Source: Mangifera indica (lineage: Eukaryota; Streptophyta; Magnoliopsida; Sapindales; Anacardiaceae). Taken from it: a DNA stretch of 64,000 nt. Within the stretch, counting starts at the first letter, position 1. Every line of letters starts with the position of its first letter. Location: the NCBI RefSeq assembly GCF_011075055.1, contig NC_058155.1, positions 11,379,537 to 11,443,536 of the forward strand. The letters are read 5' to 3'. The notes beneath the pieces are model-generated. The model ran no database searches, had not been told where the DNA came from, and was given only the letters and a program-made list of their open reading frames with translations. The translations under genes and the position numbers were made by a program. Shown in pieces: positions 51,775 to 62,792 of this stretch.

Positions 51775-53518
51775 TTCGTGGCTATGGTGATAGAAACTTG
51801 TGAGAGGAAACAAGAGAAGATGCAAAAGAGTTGAGAGAAAAAGAGAGCGATGTAATAAGAGTGAAAGACAATCACCGACTATATAAATATGTAAAAGGTT
51901 AAAGTTGAGTTGGTTCTGAGCCTAAGCAGCGGTGGTGGCTGGTGGGCTTATTTATTGCACGACGTTTTAAATTGCCTCGGCTTGGCTTGCGGAGCTAGAT
52001 GTTATTGGTCAAATAAGGGCTTGTTCTGTTTCTCCCTATTCTCCTTCTCCGAGTCCATGTTTATGCTAAGAAATGAAGTGTCGATCGAAGAGGACCGACA
52101 ACATCATTGATGTCGGGCAGCGTGGGAATCAATTATTGGGTTGCCTGCTCTGTGTGGAGGCTTGAATGGCTGTGCCTCCCTATTCTCCTTCTCTTTGCAC
52201 ACTAAAGATTCTCTCTCGTACCTACTGAATTGTCTGTCCCCGGATTTATCGGCCTCTGTGATTTCAACTTCATTAATTTCTAAAAATCTGGTATTTAAAA
52301 GAGGGAAGCGAGCTGGGTTTCTGTTCAAAATTCAGACTTTGTTGTTGCAGTGGACAGACTAGACACACTGAACATGAAGCCACTGCAGACCCACAGAGGA
52401 CCGCTCATCTATTTTGACCACTGATGTTACACGTGTCACTCAGCAAGGACTCGTTCATGGCATCAGCCTGCTGCACGCAAGCCGCTCCAGCCGAAGTCAC
52501 TTTATTTGTCTCTCCTCTGTCTTTCATTTTTTGACAGTCTCTGTGACTCTGACTATTGAAGGATTTTCCTTTAAGTTTCTACTCATGGTAACGTAAATTG
52601 GGTTGTGATTTGAATGACAGAGACAACACAAGGGCCCTTCAATTGCTTTCAATTCCCAGAATAATGTATTGAATTTGGGAGTAACCAATTATAACCAGGC
52701 GATGGAGTTGGGTAGGTGACTGTCTTTATCACTGTAATTCCATTAATGGGTTAACTTCCAAGACAAGAATTGACTCTGCTTAAATCTGAACTACCGAATT
52801 CTTACATACAACACGTCAATCTCAATCAAACTGATGCGTTAAGAAATTGGTCATCCATGCCGGTGGGGCGGTTTGACTACTTGACCCTCTGCACTGATGT
52901 GGCCCCATCGACATCAGCCTCATTGCCACAATTATTCAGTGACTTTCTTTCATATTGCTGCAATAAGTTTTTCTATACTTGCAGTATGAAATTGACAACC
53001 AAGACTGACTAAAAGGCCTAACCATTCATGTTGGCCGAAACCCTTTTCTCTTGTCTCAGAGATCTGCAGCTCTTGTTGGCTATTTCTGCAGATTCTGTTC
53101 AGTTTGATCAGGTTTTATGAGAACCAAACCCATGGGGTAGAACTAATTGGGACTACTGTTTTAGAGATCATTGGATGTGAACTTATTGCTTTGGTTGTTG
53201 ACTGAGGTGGATTCGAGTGTAGTTAGCTCAAACAAATATCTAAATTTGGTTCAAACGGATCAAATTAGAGCAACAATAATATCTTTTTATAATTTTTGTG
53301 TGACTACTAAAATTAAGAATTTAGCAGAAAATTAAATGGAAAAAGAACAGAAATGAAATCCAACAAGAAATAGTCTTTTTTAACTGTGCATTGCAGAAAT
53401 GGATTACTTAAACTTACTAGCCTAAATAGTTTAAAAATCCGAAGGCACCATTAAGTAAACAGACCAAATAAGTTGTGTGGAGAACAGGATGAGTCCTTTA
53501 TGAGGTGTTTCTGCAATT
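51775..53518. other. Dof promoter region and spacer
   Basis: An A/T-rich TATA-like stretch (CTATATAAATATG read on the plus strand) lies at about 51879-51891, roughly 110 bases upstream of the Dof start. An ACACGTGT G-box-like site is at about 52428. Several short frames have no recognisable product. No repeat is evident. Confidence 0.4.
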
Positions 53519-54311
53519 CTAATTTCTGGGCCTAATGTGTGCATGCAGAGGATGAAGTTTGCGAGTGATGAAGCCAACTGTATCAATATTATCTTCTTCA
53601 CCATCTCTCAGTCTCCACTCGAATTCCTGCACCAACCTGCCTATAGCTGTGCAAGCTATCAACATGGCCTGAAGAGAACCTGCGCAGACCCTCTTTCCAG
53701 CTCCAAAAGCCATTGTCTTGTGCAGATCCATGGGATCATATTTTTTGTCAAGAAATCTCTCAGGCTTCCACACTTCAGGATTTTTCCATTCTTTCTTATT
53801 CATATATCATCCGTAAATGTTTATGGCAATCTATTCAAAAACAACTTAAATGTCAATTTTGCCGACAAATTTACTTTCTATATATAGTAGGATTACAATA
53901 CTAACCTCACTTCCAGCAGGGACATAGAATCCACCTATTTCAGCATCTTCATGAGCAAATCTCAGAGGAACTACTGGAGCTGGACTGTACTTCCGGAGGG
54001 TTTCATGGAACACAGCAGTTAGGTAAGGAATCTGGGCCATGTTTTCCTCTGTAATCTTCTTTGACCCACAAACATTTCTGATTTCCTGAAAAAGAACATC
54101 CTGTTGTACACAGTCGGAATTATCAGAAGCAAAATTACATTACATCTATATAGCACATAAATGGAAATACGAAAACATAGAGACGTGAAAATGAAATGAT
54201 TAATATTATTTTTCAACATAGACGTGACAAAATGTATAAATATAAAAAATATAAGAGTTTTTTTCTGTTATAAATATCAAATTCAACAACTCCTTAATAA
54301 TAATAAAGTGT

Positions 54312-54319
54312 ACACTCAA
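54312..54319. repeat. 8-bp target-site duplication, left copy
   Basis: CACTCAAT next to the left terminus of the hAT-type element. It is identical to 55304-55311. Confidence 0.85.
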
Positions 54320-55303
54320 TTAGGGATGACAATTTGGACCCGATTTTAGAAGCCCCGACCCTCCCCGACCCTAACGGGGAGGGGATTCCCCGATAAAAAC
54401 GGGGAAAGGGGCGGGGATGGGGATGAAAAAAATCCCCGTAATCGGGGACGGGGATATATGTGTCCCCGCCCCGCCCCGCCCCGCCCCTCCCCTCCCCTCC
54501 CCGCCCCGCCTCGCCCCACCCCCTAAACCTAATATATTAATATAATAATTTCTAAACTATTAAATTTTAGAAATTTTTACATTATGATTTATTAAAACTA
54601 TAACTTTAATTTTACTAATTTTTTGAATTATCAATTATTAGTTTTTACTAATTTCTAAACTATTAATCTAATATATTAAAAAAACCCCAAAATCTCATTA
54701 TCATAAAATGCAAATGCATCAAATTAATTTTATTTCAACTTCAAAACTTAGTTAATCAATCCACCAGATTTTACACACAAAAAATAATAAATTATAAACT
54801 TGATAAAATCAATTGAAGTGAATGAAAAGTGTTAAATTTAATGTTATTATAAAATTACCCTAAATCACATACATGAAGAGCTACTAATGAAGAGATTGAT
54901 TATTGCATATTGTTAGATTTTATGAAAACTTTATATTTGAACTAAAATAACAAAGAATATTTTATAGCTCTTGTAGCAAGTGATTTTTTGAGAAAATATG
55001 ATTTATTTTATTTATTGAAATATATAAAAGAATTAAAATTTATATTTATGGGTATAGGGAGGGGATTTTTCCCCGCGGGGAGCGGGGATGGGGAGGGGAT
55101 TTTTCCCCACGGGGACGGGGCGGGGATGGGGAGGGGATTTTTCCCCGCAGGGACGGGGAGGGGATGGGGAGGAGATTTTCCTTCACGGGGAGGGGACGGG
55201 GATTATTTTTTATCCCCGCAACGGGGACGGGGATTGATATCCCCTACGGGGACGGGGACGGGGATTGATATCCCCTCCCCGCCCCTCCCCATTGCCATCC
55301 CTA
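54320..55303. mobile_element. Non-autonomous hAT-type element with G/C-rich subterminal repeats
   Basis: The ends are TAGGGATGACAAT and, inverted, TAGGGATGGCAAT. An identical 8-base flank, CACTCAAT, occurs at 54312-54319 and 55304-55311. Eight-base duplications with TAGGGRTGRCAA ends are typical of hAT elements. Both subterminal regions are arrays of GGGGA/TCCCC words (for example CGGGGATGGGGAGGGGATTT), mutually inverted, around an A/T-rich centre of about 450 bases. The open frame through the G-rich arm is only a product of the repeat. No transposase is present. It lies in an intron of the CYP701A pseudogene. Confidence 0.85.
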
Positions 55304-55311
55304 CACTCAAT
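55304..55311. repeat. 8-bp target-site duplication, right copy
   Basis: CACTCAAT next to the right terminus of the hAT-type element. It is identical to 54312-54319. Confidence 0.85.
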
Positions 55312-56736
55312 CAACTTATTTATTAATTAACAATCAATTAAACAGTGTATATCAAATTTGACGAAACCAATTTTTCCAGCATTTGCCAATGGTTGGAAAA
55401 GCAGGAGAAAGAGAGGAGATGAATTTTAACACACTAGATAAAAGATATGTTTTAATACATTAGCAAAAATAGGAGATGAAATCAGAGTCACCGTTTAAAA
55501 TTGGGGAAGAGTGTGAAACAAGAAATAAGTTAAAAACAAAGGAAAATAAATGCGTTTCAAATTTTTTTATATTTTCGAAACACCCCCAAAACGTTTCATA
55601 CCAATTTTGAAGCAGTTCAGAAAAGAAAACATTTCGGAAACGTAGAAATGCATCCTAACTTTACATAGAAAGCCATAACAATGAACTAACAGGCCATCGG
55701 TTAACCTGGCGGGTTGGATCTTTGGCAAGCTCATAGATAGCCCATTCTGTTGCAACCAAAGGAGTATCTGCAGCCTCAATGATTGTCTCCCAGAGTAACA
55801 TAGTTAGTTGTTGCTCTGTCAGGGATTTACATTCAGATAGCAAGAAATCAACATAACAGTTTCGTTCCTGTGAAGATTGAATCAAGGAACATATTAAAAC
55901 CATGGCATTAAAGGATGGAAACACCTGTGTCTCTGGAACAGAAGACTACCTCTCCTGAGGCAATTCGTTTTTTCTCCTCATTCACTAGAGCATTGGTCAC
56001 AGCAAGTCTGCGGGAACTTACTCCTTGAATTTTCATCTCTATGCTCCTGTTGGGGATCCATTTTAGATATGGGAAGAAGTCTCTCCAATCTACCTCAATG
56101 GCACCCTGCGGCATGTCTGTCACTAAAATTTTATGTATCTCCTCTTTTGACAAAGTGGCTCCAAGCTCCTGCACACATATTGATTCCACGTCCCTTCCTA
56201 CAGCCTGGAAATTCCATTATCAGTGCATAATGTTTCAGTCAAGCCTGAAAATTTCCCAGAAAATGATTGAACTCACTTCTTTCATTGCTAATCCGAAAAG
56301 TTCAAACTGGAAAACTTTTCTGAAATTCACAGCTTCCACAGGATTGTTCTTGATGTGGGCATGAAATTGGCTAGATAAATTTTCCATCATGGTGTCTCTA
56401 TGAGTTCGATGTCTCTTCTGGTATTTCAGTGGCATAGCTCAGGTTTAATTTTGGCAACAGAATCGATGTAACGCATAAATCAGACAATAAAAAGCAGAGA
56501 AATTTGTATTTTGTAAACCTGTGCATTTGCACCCAATACATTTGTTACAATCATCGCTTTGCCATTTTGTGAAATTCACCATAATCACTTGTGGCAACCA
56601 TACATTTATCCGCAGTGAGAATCTTGAGGGGATGTGATAGCTTTCTTGTTGAAATGGATGAGAATCTGGTCACCATGGTCTGCAATAGCCAAGAAACATT
56701 AACAGGCAACTATTTGTAAATTGCCTTGTTTTGTAT

Positions 56737-57330
56737 TAGTTTTTCATTGATTGAAGAAGATGATTGTGTAAGTCATAATATTTTCCACACGAGATGTTCC
56801 TCGCATAGAAAAACTTGTGATGTTATCATTGATGGTGGTAATGGTGAGAATGTTGTATCTATAACAAAGGTTAATAACTTAAAAACATCTAAATACATAC
56901 AAATTTACCAGTTAATGAAAGGGTAATGATGTGGAGGTCACAAAGTGGTGACTACTGGAATTTTCCATTGGCAACAAGTGTCATGACAAGGTATGGTGTA
57001 ATTATATTCTTATGGATATTTGATATATGTTATTAGATTGGCCTTAGCAATATGATCATCGAGTTATTCATAAATTCATGACGGGTACAAGAATGCATAC
57101 TCCTTTGGAAAAAATGGTGCAAAAACAGTACGAGTGTATTTCAAGAAGGATTATGATCAAGACTGATTGATTAAACATCTAATATTGTTTCAAAGAAGAC
57201 ATTTATAAGAATAAGATGACATTTATAAAAGTATTGATAGAAGCTAAAAAGATTAAGAAATTATATGAGCAAGTCAAAGAAAAGGTATTGAAACAAAATA
57301 AGTCCTACAAAATTGGTGGAGTATTAGATT
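56737..57330 (+). pseudogene. Degraded Ty3/gypsy retrotransposon pol fragment
   Basis: The first part reads NIFHTRCSSHRKTCDVIIDG and then GNGENVVSITKVNNLK. This matches the retroelement protease region typical of plant gypsy elements (IFHTRC..., IDGG/SCENVVS). Further on, 57048-57072 encodes QYDHRVIH. Then 57078-57143 encodes HDGYKNAYSFGKNGAKTVRV in a shifted frame, which is the segment between protease and reverse transcriptase. At about 57225-57320 a block (KKIKKLYEQVKEKVLKQNKS) resembles the region after integrase. Reverse transcriptase, RNase H and the integrase core are missing, so this is an internally deleted, frameshifted remnant. It ends next to the 5' break of the CYP701A pseudogene. 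Confidence 0.7.
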
Positions 57331-57959
57331 TTCAGGAAGAAGATTTAGGTTTGTATCTCTATCGTATTTGTAAATTCTAAAAAACCAAAAACCCTACAAA
57401 AATTATAATGTATATGTTATATTTAATGACTTAAGAATGATTCTTCTTCTAGCATAGCATGTTGAAAAGAATTTAAATTTAAATTATAGTTTATTTGAAA
57501 TTCCTAATTTTAATTGTTTTCAAAAAGTAAGATAGATTCTAATTTTAATCATTTTTTCTCCTTTGATTATAATATGTTTTATCATTGAAATTTTATTATT
57601 ATTATTAATATTTTATTATACTTATATTTTTTCTTTAATTATAGAGAGGTTTTTTCATGAAGAGTGGATTCCTAGTTATCACGTAAAGTGTAATTCTATC
57701 CTTGCAGTAATATGTTGAGATGGTGATTCGGTTACTTTATATTAATATTAATAAAATTGTGTTTATCTATTTTGAGTATATAAATAAGTATAAATTTTAA
57801 TTTATAAGGAGGCTAAAAATACTACCAATATTGGAAGGAGCAGTCCAACCACGTTCCCGTGTCAAAGTAATCCAGTAGCAATATATTTCGGTGAAGATGA
57901 GGAGAGTGAAGAGAAGACCTCTTTGGTAACACCTGTTAAATAAAAGAGAAATTTTAAAA
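57331..57959. other. Spacer after the gypsy fragment
   Basis: A/T-rich. A stretch near 57840-57935 reads in one frame as ...FGEDEESEEKTSL, an acidic tail that could belong to the end of the same degraded pol, but this is weak. Nothing else is seen. Confidence 0.35.
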
Positions 57960-59210
57960 ACTAGGCAAAATTAAAGGGGTCTAAGCGAAATTGCCCAAAA
58001 AATTCAGGTTTAAGCAAAAATGCCCAGGTTTTGTGAAATGACGAAACTGCCCCCATATATAAACACAGCAAATTTTTACTGTGCAATTCAAAGAAAATTC
58101 GAATTTTTTCCACATCCCACGGCAATCCCACGGCAAACGTCATTTCCGTCGATTTTCTTGTTTTCCGATAACCGAAAATGGAAAATAATGTTATCACATC
58201 TCCCGTAATCTTGTTTGGATCAAGTTATTGCTCATATTATTGCGATTTGATTGAGAATTTTGGGTTTGAAATTTTAGGGTTTACGATTTGAATAATGCTT
58301 AAAATGTTTCAATTTTTGGTTGTTTTTGTTGAATTGATTGAGGGGTTTTATGTTATACAATGTGTAGATTTGATTTATGTGAAAATCGGAGGTCGAAACG
58401 ACCAAAAATTGGCCGAAATTGGCTGCCGAATGGATCGGCAGTCTGCCGTGGGAACGGAATTTCCCACGGCAGGACGAATTCTCCCACGGCAGTTGAATGA
58501 ACAATGGGTTGTGGGGGGGTAAACTGGCTTTTTTAAAATATTGGGGTGTCGGGGAAATCCTTAGCCCACGTCGGGTTTTTTTGAAATTTCGCACGTTGTC
58601 GTGGGAAAAGCGAAATTACGAACCTGCCCCCCTTTATATACAAAGCAAAATTTCCCACGGCAGGTTCTGATTTCACTGTGCATTTCCACGAAAAATCGCA
58701 AAATTTCCTCCTCCCACGTCAATCCCACGGCGAAGGTCATTTCCGTCGATTTTGGAGCTTCCCGGCAACCGAAAATGGCAAAGAAGGTTAGTATATCTCC
58801 CGTAAGCTTGTTTGGATCAATTTATTGCTGATATAATTGAGATTTGATTGAGAATTTTGGGTTTGAAATTCTAGGGTTTACGCTTTGAATATTGCTTAAA
58901 ATGTTTGGATTTTTGGTTGTTTTTGTTGAATTGATTGAGGGGTTTTATGTTATACAATGTGTAGATTTGATTTATGCAAAAATCGGAGGTCAAAAAGACC
59001 AAAAATTGGCCGAAATTGGCTGAAACTTGGATCGGCAGTCTGCCGTGGGAACGAAATTTCCCACGGCAGAACGAAATTTCCCACGGCAGCATCCTTTTCA
59101 AACTTAGTTGGGGGGTAAATTGGGTTTTTTAAAATCTTGGAGAGCTGGATGAGATTCATTACAACAAAGGGGGTTTTATGGAAATTTTGGATATAACATT
59201 GGACCTTTTT
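57960..59210. repeat. 597-bp tandem duplication rich in TGCCGTGGGA motifs
   Basis: Two diverged copies lie head to tail. The same landmark (TTGTTTGGATCAA) is at 58211 and 58808, giving a 597-bp period. Both copies share a TATATAAA/TTATATAC-like box, a GAAAATGG start-like context, a GGGTTTGAAATT(T/C)TAGGGTT run, and clusters of CCCACGGCA and its complement. Some of these are paired head to head, such as CTGCCGTGGGAACG followed by TTTCCCACGGCAG at 58439-58468 and again at 59038-59067. There are no long open frames beyond about 100 codons. I suspect subterminal DNA of a transposon carrying a promoter/first-intron-like segment. Confidence 0.7.
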
Positions 59211-59401
59211 AATTAAAGAATTTTCATTCGGGGTTAAATTGAGATTTTTCTCATCCACGGTTTCTAATCGTGTAATTTTCGAATTTTATATCTGTTTTTT
59301 CTGTTTTAGGTTTTTCTATATGTATTTTTCAAATTTCAAATTCGAGTTTTCAAATTTTGGTGTTTTTTGACACAACTTACGATGTAACGACGTTATTTCA
59401 G

Positions 59402-60945
59402 TTTCTTTTTTCCAAATTCGAATTTCAGTTCCATTTTTTTGGATTTCACCATTTTATGTTATATCGATTCGTATTTTTACGATATCCGAATGATTTTCCA
59501 AGTATCATCACTTTAAAGTATTTCAACGTATAGAATTCGAATTTCAGTTCCGTTTTTTCGGATTTCACCATTTTAGGTTATATCGATTCGTATTTTCACG
59601 ATTTCCGAATGAATTTCCAAGTATTGTCACTTTGAGGTATTTCAACGTATCGAATTCAAATTGTAACTCCGTTTTTTCGAATTTCACCATTTTAGGATAT
59701 ATCGAATCGTATTTTCATGATCTCCAAACGATTTTTTAATTATCGTCACTTTAAGGTATTTCAACGTTTAGAATTCGAATTTCAGTTCCGTTTTTTCGAT
59801 ATTCACCATTTTAGGATATATCGATTCGTATTTTCACGATTTTCGAATGATTTTCTGAGTATCGTCACTTTAAAGTATTTCAACGTATAGAATTCGAATT
59901 TCAGTTCCGTTTTTTCGGATTTCACCATTTTAGGTTATATCGATTCGTATTTTCACGATTTCTGAATAATTTTCTGAGTATCGTCACTTTAAGGTATTTC
60001 AACGTATCGAATTCGAATTGCAACTCCATTTTTTCGAATTTCACAATTTCAGGATATATCGAATCGTATTTTCATGATCTCCGAATGATTTTTCAATTAT
60101 CGTCACTTTAAGGTATTTCAACGTATAGAATTCGAATTTCAGTTCCGTTTTTTTGGATTTCACCATTTTAGGTTATATCGATTCGTATTTTCACGATATC
60201 TGAATGATTTTCTGAGTATCGTCACTTTAAGGTATTTCAACGTATAGAATTCGAATTTCATTTCCGTTTTTTCGAATTTAACCATTTTAGGATATATCGA
60301 TTCGTATTTTCACAATTTTCGAATGAATTTTTGAGTATCGTCACTTTGAGGTATTTTAACGTATCGAATTCGAATTGCAACTCCGTTTTTTCGAATTTCA
60401 TCATTTCAGGATATATCGAATTGTATTTTCATGATCTCCGAACGATTTTTCAATTATCGTCACTTTAAGGTATTTCAACGTATAGAATTCGAATTTCAAT
60501 TCCGTTTTTTCAGATTTTACCATTTTAGGTTATATCGATTCGTATTTTCACGATATCCGAATGATTTTCTGAGTATCGTCACTTTAAGGTATTTCAACGT
60601 ATAGAATTCGAATTTCATTTTTGTTTTTTCGAATTTAACCATTTTAGGATATATCGATTCGTATTTTCACAATATCCGAATGATTTTCTGAGTATCGTCA
60701 CTTTAAGGTATTTCAACGTATAGAATTCGAATTTCATTTCCGTTTTTTTGAATTTAACCATTTTAGGATATATCGATTCGTATTTTCAAAATTTTCGAAC
60801 AATTTTCTGATTATCGCCACTTCAAGGTATTTCAACCTATAAAGTATGAATTTCAGTTTCGTTTTTTCTATTTTCCGTCATTTAAGGATAACTTTTTCGA
60901 TTGTTAACATTCTACAGAAGTTGAACGTATAGAACTCGAATTTTT
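59402..60945. repeat. 119-bp tandem repeat array, about 13 units, with a 3-unit higher-order pattern
   Basis: The landmark TTTCAACG recurs at 59521, 59640, 59759, 59878, 59997, 60116, 60235, 60354 (as TTTTAACG), 60473, 60592, 60711 and 60830, exactly 119 bases apart each time. A first partial unit precedes 59521 and the last is degenerate. A variant marked by GTATCGAATTC, AACTCC and TTTCATGATCTCC occurs at the units starting 59640, 59997 and 60354, every third unit (357 bp). The array abuts the 3' end of the MuDR-like frame. Confidence 0.95.
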
Positions 60946-60949
60946 GTTC

Positions 60950-61696
60950 TTATTTGTTAAGTTTTGTCATTTCCTTTTTAATTATTTGGTATTTCTCATC
61001 TTTATATGTTTTTTTCACTAATACATTTGTTTGCATATTTATTTTTGTGACATTGTCAAAAAACGACCCAGAATAATTTCCACCACCTGAAGTAGGATCT
61101 TCAAGCCATAAACTATCTATACCCTCGGTTACTGATGTCATATACTCAGGCTCTACATCGTCTGAAGGAATGTCGGGCATATCATTTCCATCGAAGTCAC
61201 CCCAATAGGGAACTATATCTTTTTCTCCATGAGCCCATGAGTTTGCAATATATAATGGGTCATTACTGAAATCAATCAACTTTTCCAAATCGTATTCTTT
61301 TTTGACCCAACTGCTTTCTTTTTCATCTTCATCCTCATCTTCATCTTCATCTTCATCTTCATTTTCTTCCTTCTGCCCTTCAATTGGGGTACATGTAACA
61401 AAAACAGGAATACATTCCTGAAAGTACTGGGACATATCAAGAAGACCTTGCACATCTTCATCATTTTGGATCTGGATGGGACAGTTGAGCTCAATTTTTC
61501 TTGGCTTCATTGATACTTGAATGTAGTTTTTCATTGGATCAATACTGCAATACTCCGTCAAAAGCTCAATAAATCCCTCGAATGTTGTTCCATAAGGGAT
61601 TTTAATCAATTGTTTGGCTCCTCCAACATATTTCATTGTGTTGTTGCGACCTTGAATCCATTCTCCCTGGTAACGAACCGATGCATAACCCTCCAT
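60950..61696 (-). CDS. MuDR/Mutator-like transposase, N-terminal part only
   Basis: An open frame of 248 residues from MEGYASVRYQGEW (an in-frame ATG four codons earlier is possible). The first 110 residues follow the N-terminal module of plant MuDR transposases: YxGxW, then KYVGGAKQLIKIPYGTTFEG, CSIDPMKNYIQV, IQIQNDEDVQGLLD and PVFVTC. An acidic run (EDEDEDEDEDEDE, from a TCATCT microsatellite) and LWLEDPTSGGG follow. The MuDR DNA-binding domain, the DDE catalytic core and the SWIM zinc finger are absent. The frame ends where the 119-bp array begins, so it is truncated, or its later exons lie elsewhere. It is flanked on both sides by inverted 119-bp repeats, and a promoter-like array lies upstream. 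Confidence 0.6.
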   Translation of the reverse strand: MEGYASVRYQGEWIQGRNNTMKYVGGAKQLIKIPYGTTFEGFIELLTEYCSIDPMKNYIQVSMKPRKIELNCPIQIQNDEDVQGLLDMSQYFQECIPVFVTCTPIEGQKEENEDEDEDEDEDEDEKESSWVKKEYDLEKLIDFSNDPLYIANSWAHGEKDIVPYWGDFDGNDMPDIPSDDVEPEYMTSVTEGIDSLWLEDPTSGGGNYSGSFFDNVTKINMQTNVLVKKTYKDEKYQIIKKEMTKLNK

Positions 61697-61978
61697 TTTA
61701 AATATCAATCCTACAATGATAAGTTTTTGAAGATAATTATTCAGGTATAAAAAAAAATCAATAATAACTATGTAAATCAGCCGTACAATTATTAATAATT
61801 AAAAAAAACTCCTCATATTTTTCTAATATGTTATTTATCCCCCTATAATTATTTAACAATTTATATAACACTTTCGTATGTTATCTTATATCAAAATGCA
61901 TCTATCTGTTTGTAACGTTCTATTTAAAACGTTTTTATAATATCTATACTTTGAAATAGATATTCAAATTCTATACTT

Positions 61979-62320
61979 TGAATTACTTTAAAATGTCAAT
62001 AATAAATAATTTCTGCAGAAATCTGAAAAATACTAGTGGATATATCCTAAAATGATAAATTTAAAAAAAAACTGAGCTTAAATTCGAATTCTAAAAATTG
62101 AAATACCCTAGAATGGTAATAATCAAACAATTCTAAAAAAATCTGAAAAATACGAGTTGATATATGCTAAAACGGTGAAATTCAAAAAAACAAAACTGAA
62201 ATTTGAATCCTAAAAGTTGAAATACCATAGAATGACAACAATCGAAAAATTCTCCAGAAATAAGAAAAATGTGCATTGATATATCCTAAAGCGGTGAAAC
62301 TCGAAAAAACCTATAATTTT
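61979..62320. repeat. Three inverted units of the 119-bp repeat
   Basis: The reverse complement of the 59.4-60.9 kb repeat. Landmarks TTGAATTACTTTAAAATG at 61979, TTGAAATACCCTAGAATGG at 62098 and TTGAAATACCATAGAATGA at 62217 are 119 bases apart. Each unit has GATATATCCTAAAA and an AAACTGAA...AATTCGAATTC-like stretch in the inverted order. These units are more diverged than those on the other side of the frame. Confidence 0.9.
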
Positions 62321-62792
62321 AATTATAATGCGCCTACAATGTTTAATATGAAAATACGCCCTAATTTTAATAACATTTCATTTGACACCCTTGTATATCG
62401 TCTTGTATCAAAGCAATCCCTATATATTTTTAACATGTTATATAAATCCTGTATATATTGTAAAATATCTAAAACCCCCATAACAATGTAAAATATCCAA
62501 AAACCCCCTATATTTATCCTAAATTACATTTAACCCCCATACTTGTCAAATATTATATTTAACCCCCTAATTACGACTTAAAAATTATACTTAACAAATA
62601 AAATGAAGTTTTAGGGTAAGATTGACATAAATATCTTTTTTTATGAATAGTATTTTTCGAATCGAATTCAAAAATACGAACTTTCTTCGTCCGAACGAAT
62701 CCCTACTAATTGATGTTAACAAAAAAAATGAAAGTGAGAGTGAGTGTTTGAGTGATATAAGAAGTGTGTGGAAATAAAATGAGTGAGGAGAG

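Larger units (their letters stand above)
53519..56679 (-). pseudogene. CYP701A: ent-kaurene oxidase (CYP701A) pseudogene, 5'-truncated
   Basis: A functional KO is an ER/plastid-envelope P450 that oxidises ent-kaurene to ent-kaurenoic acid for gibberellins. Recognisable exons: 56679-56519, 56417-56277, 56204-55950, 55867-55706, 54100-53906, 53830-53519, covering the family from about [14 protein letters not shown] to the end. Marks include [40 protein letters not shown] and the heme loop [13 protein letters not shown]. Breaks: the membrane anchor and first exons are absent. A one-base loss after KMAKR gives TGA at 56551-56553, and the next bases resume as VTNVLGANAQ in another frame. TGA at 53807-53809 interrupts the last exon where the family has Cys (IYG-stop). 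The long intron (54101-55705) holds a hAT-type insertion, and a gypsy fragment lies just beyond the 5' break. Other splice sites are intact, so decay is recent. Confidence 0.88.

Noticed and set aside
54988..55326. A 112-codon Gly-rich frame
   Set aside because: It is a product of the GGGGATGGGGAGG array in the hAT-type element.
58274..59258. Frames of 75-106 codons in the 597-bp duplication
   Set aside because: The same frame recurs in both duplicates because the DNA is duplicated. They contain the TGCCGTGGGA repeats and show no protein family signal.
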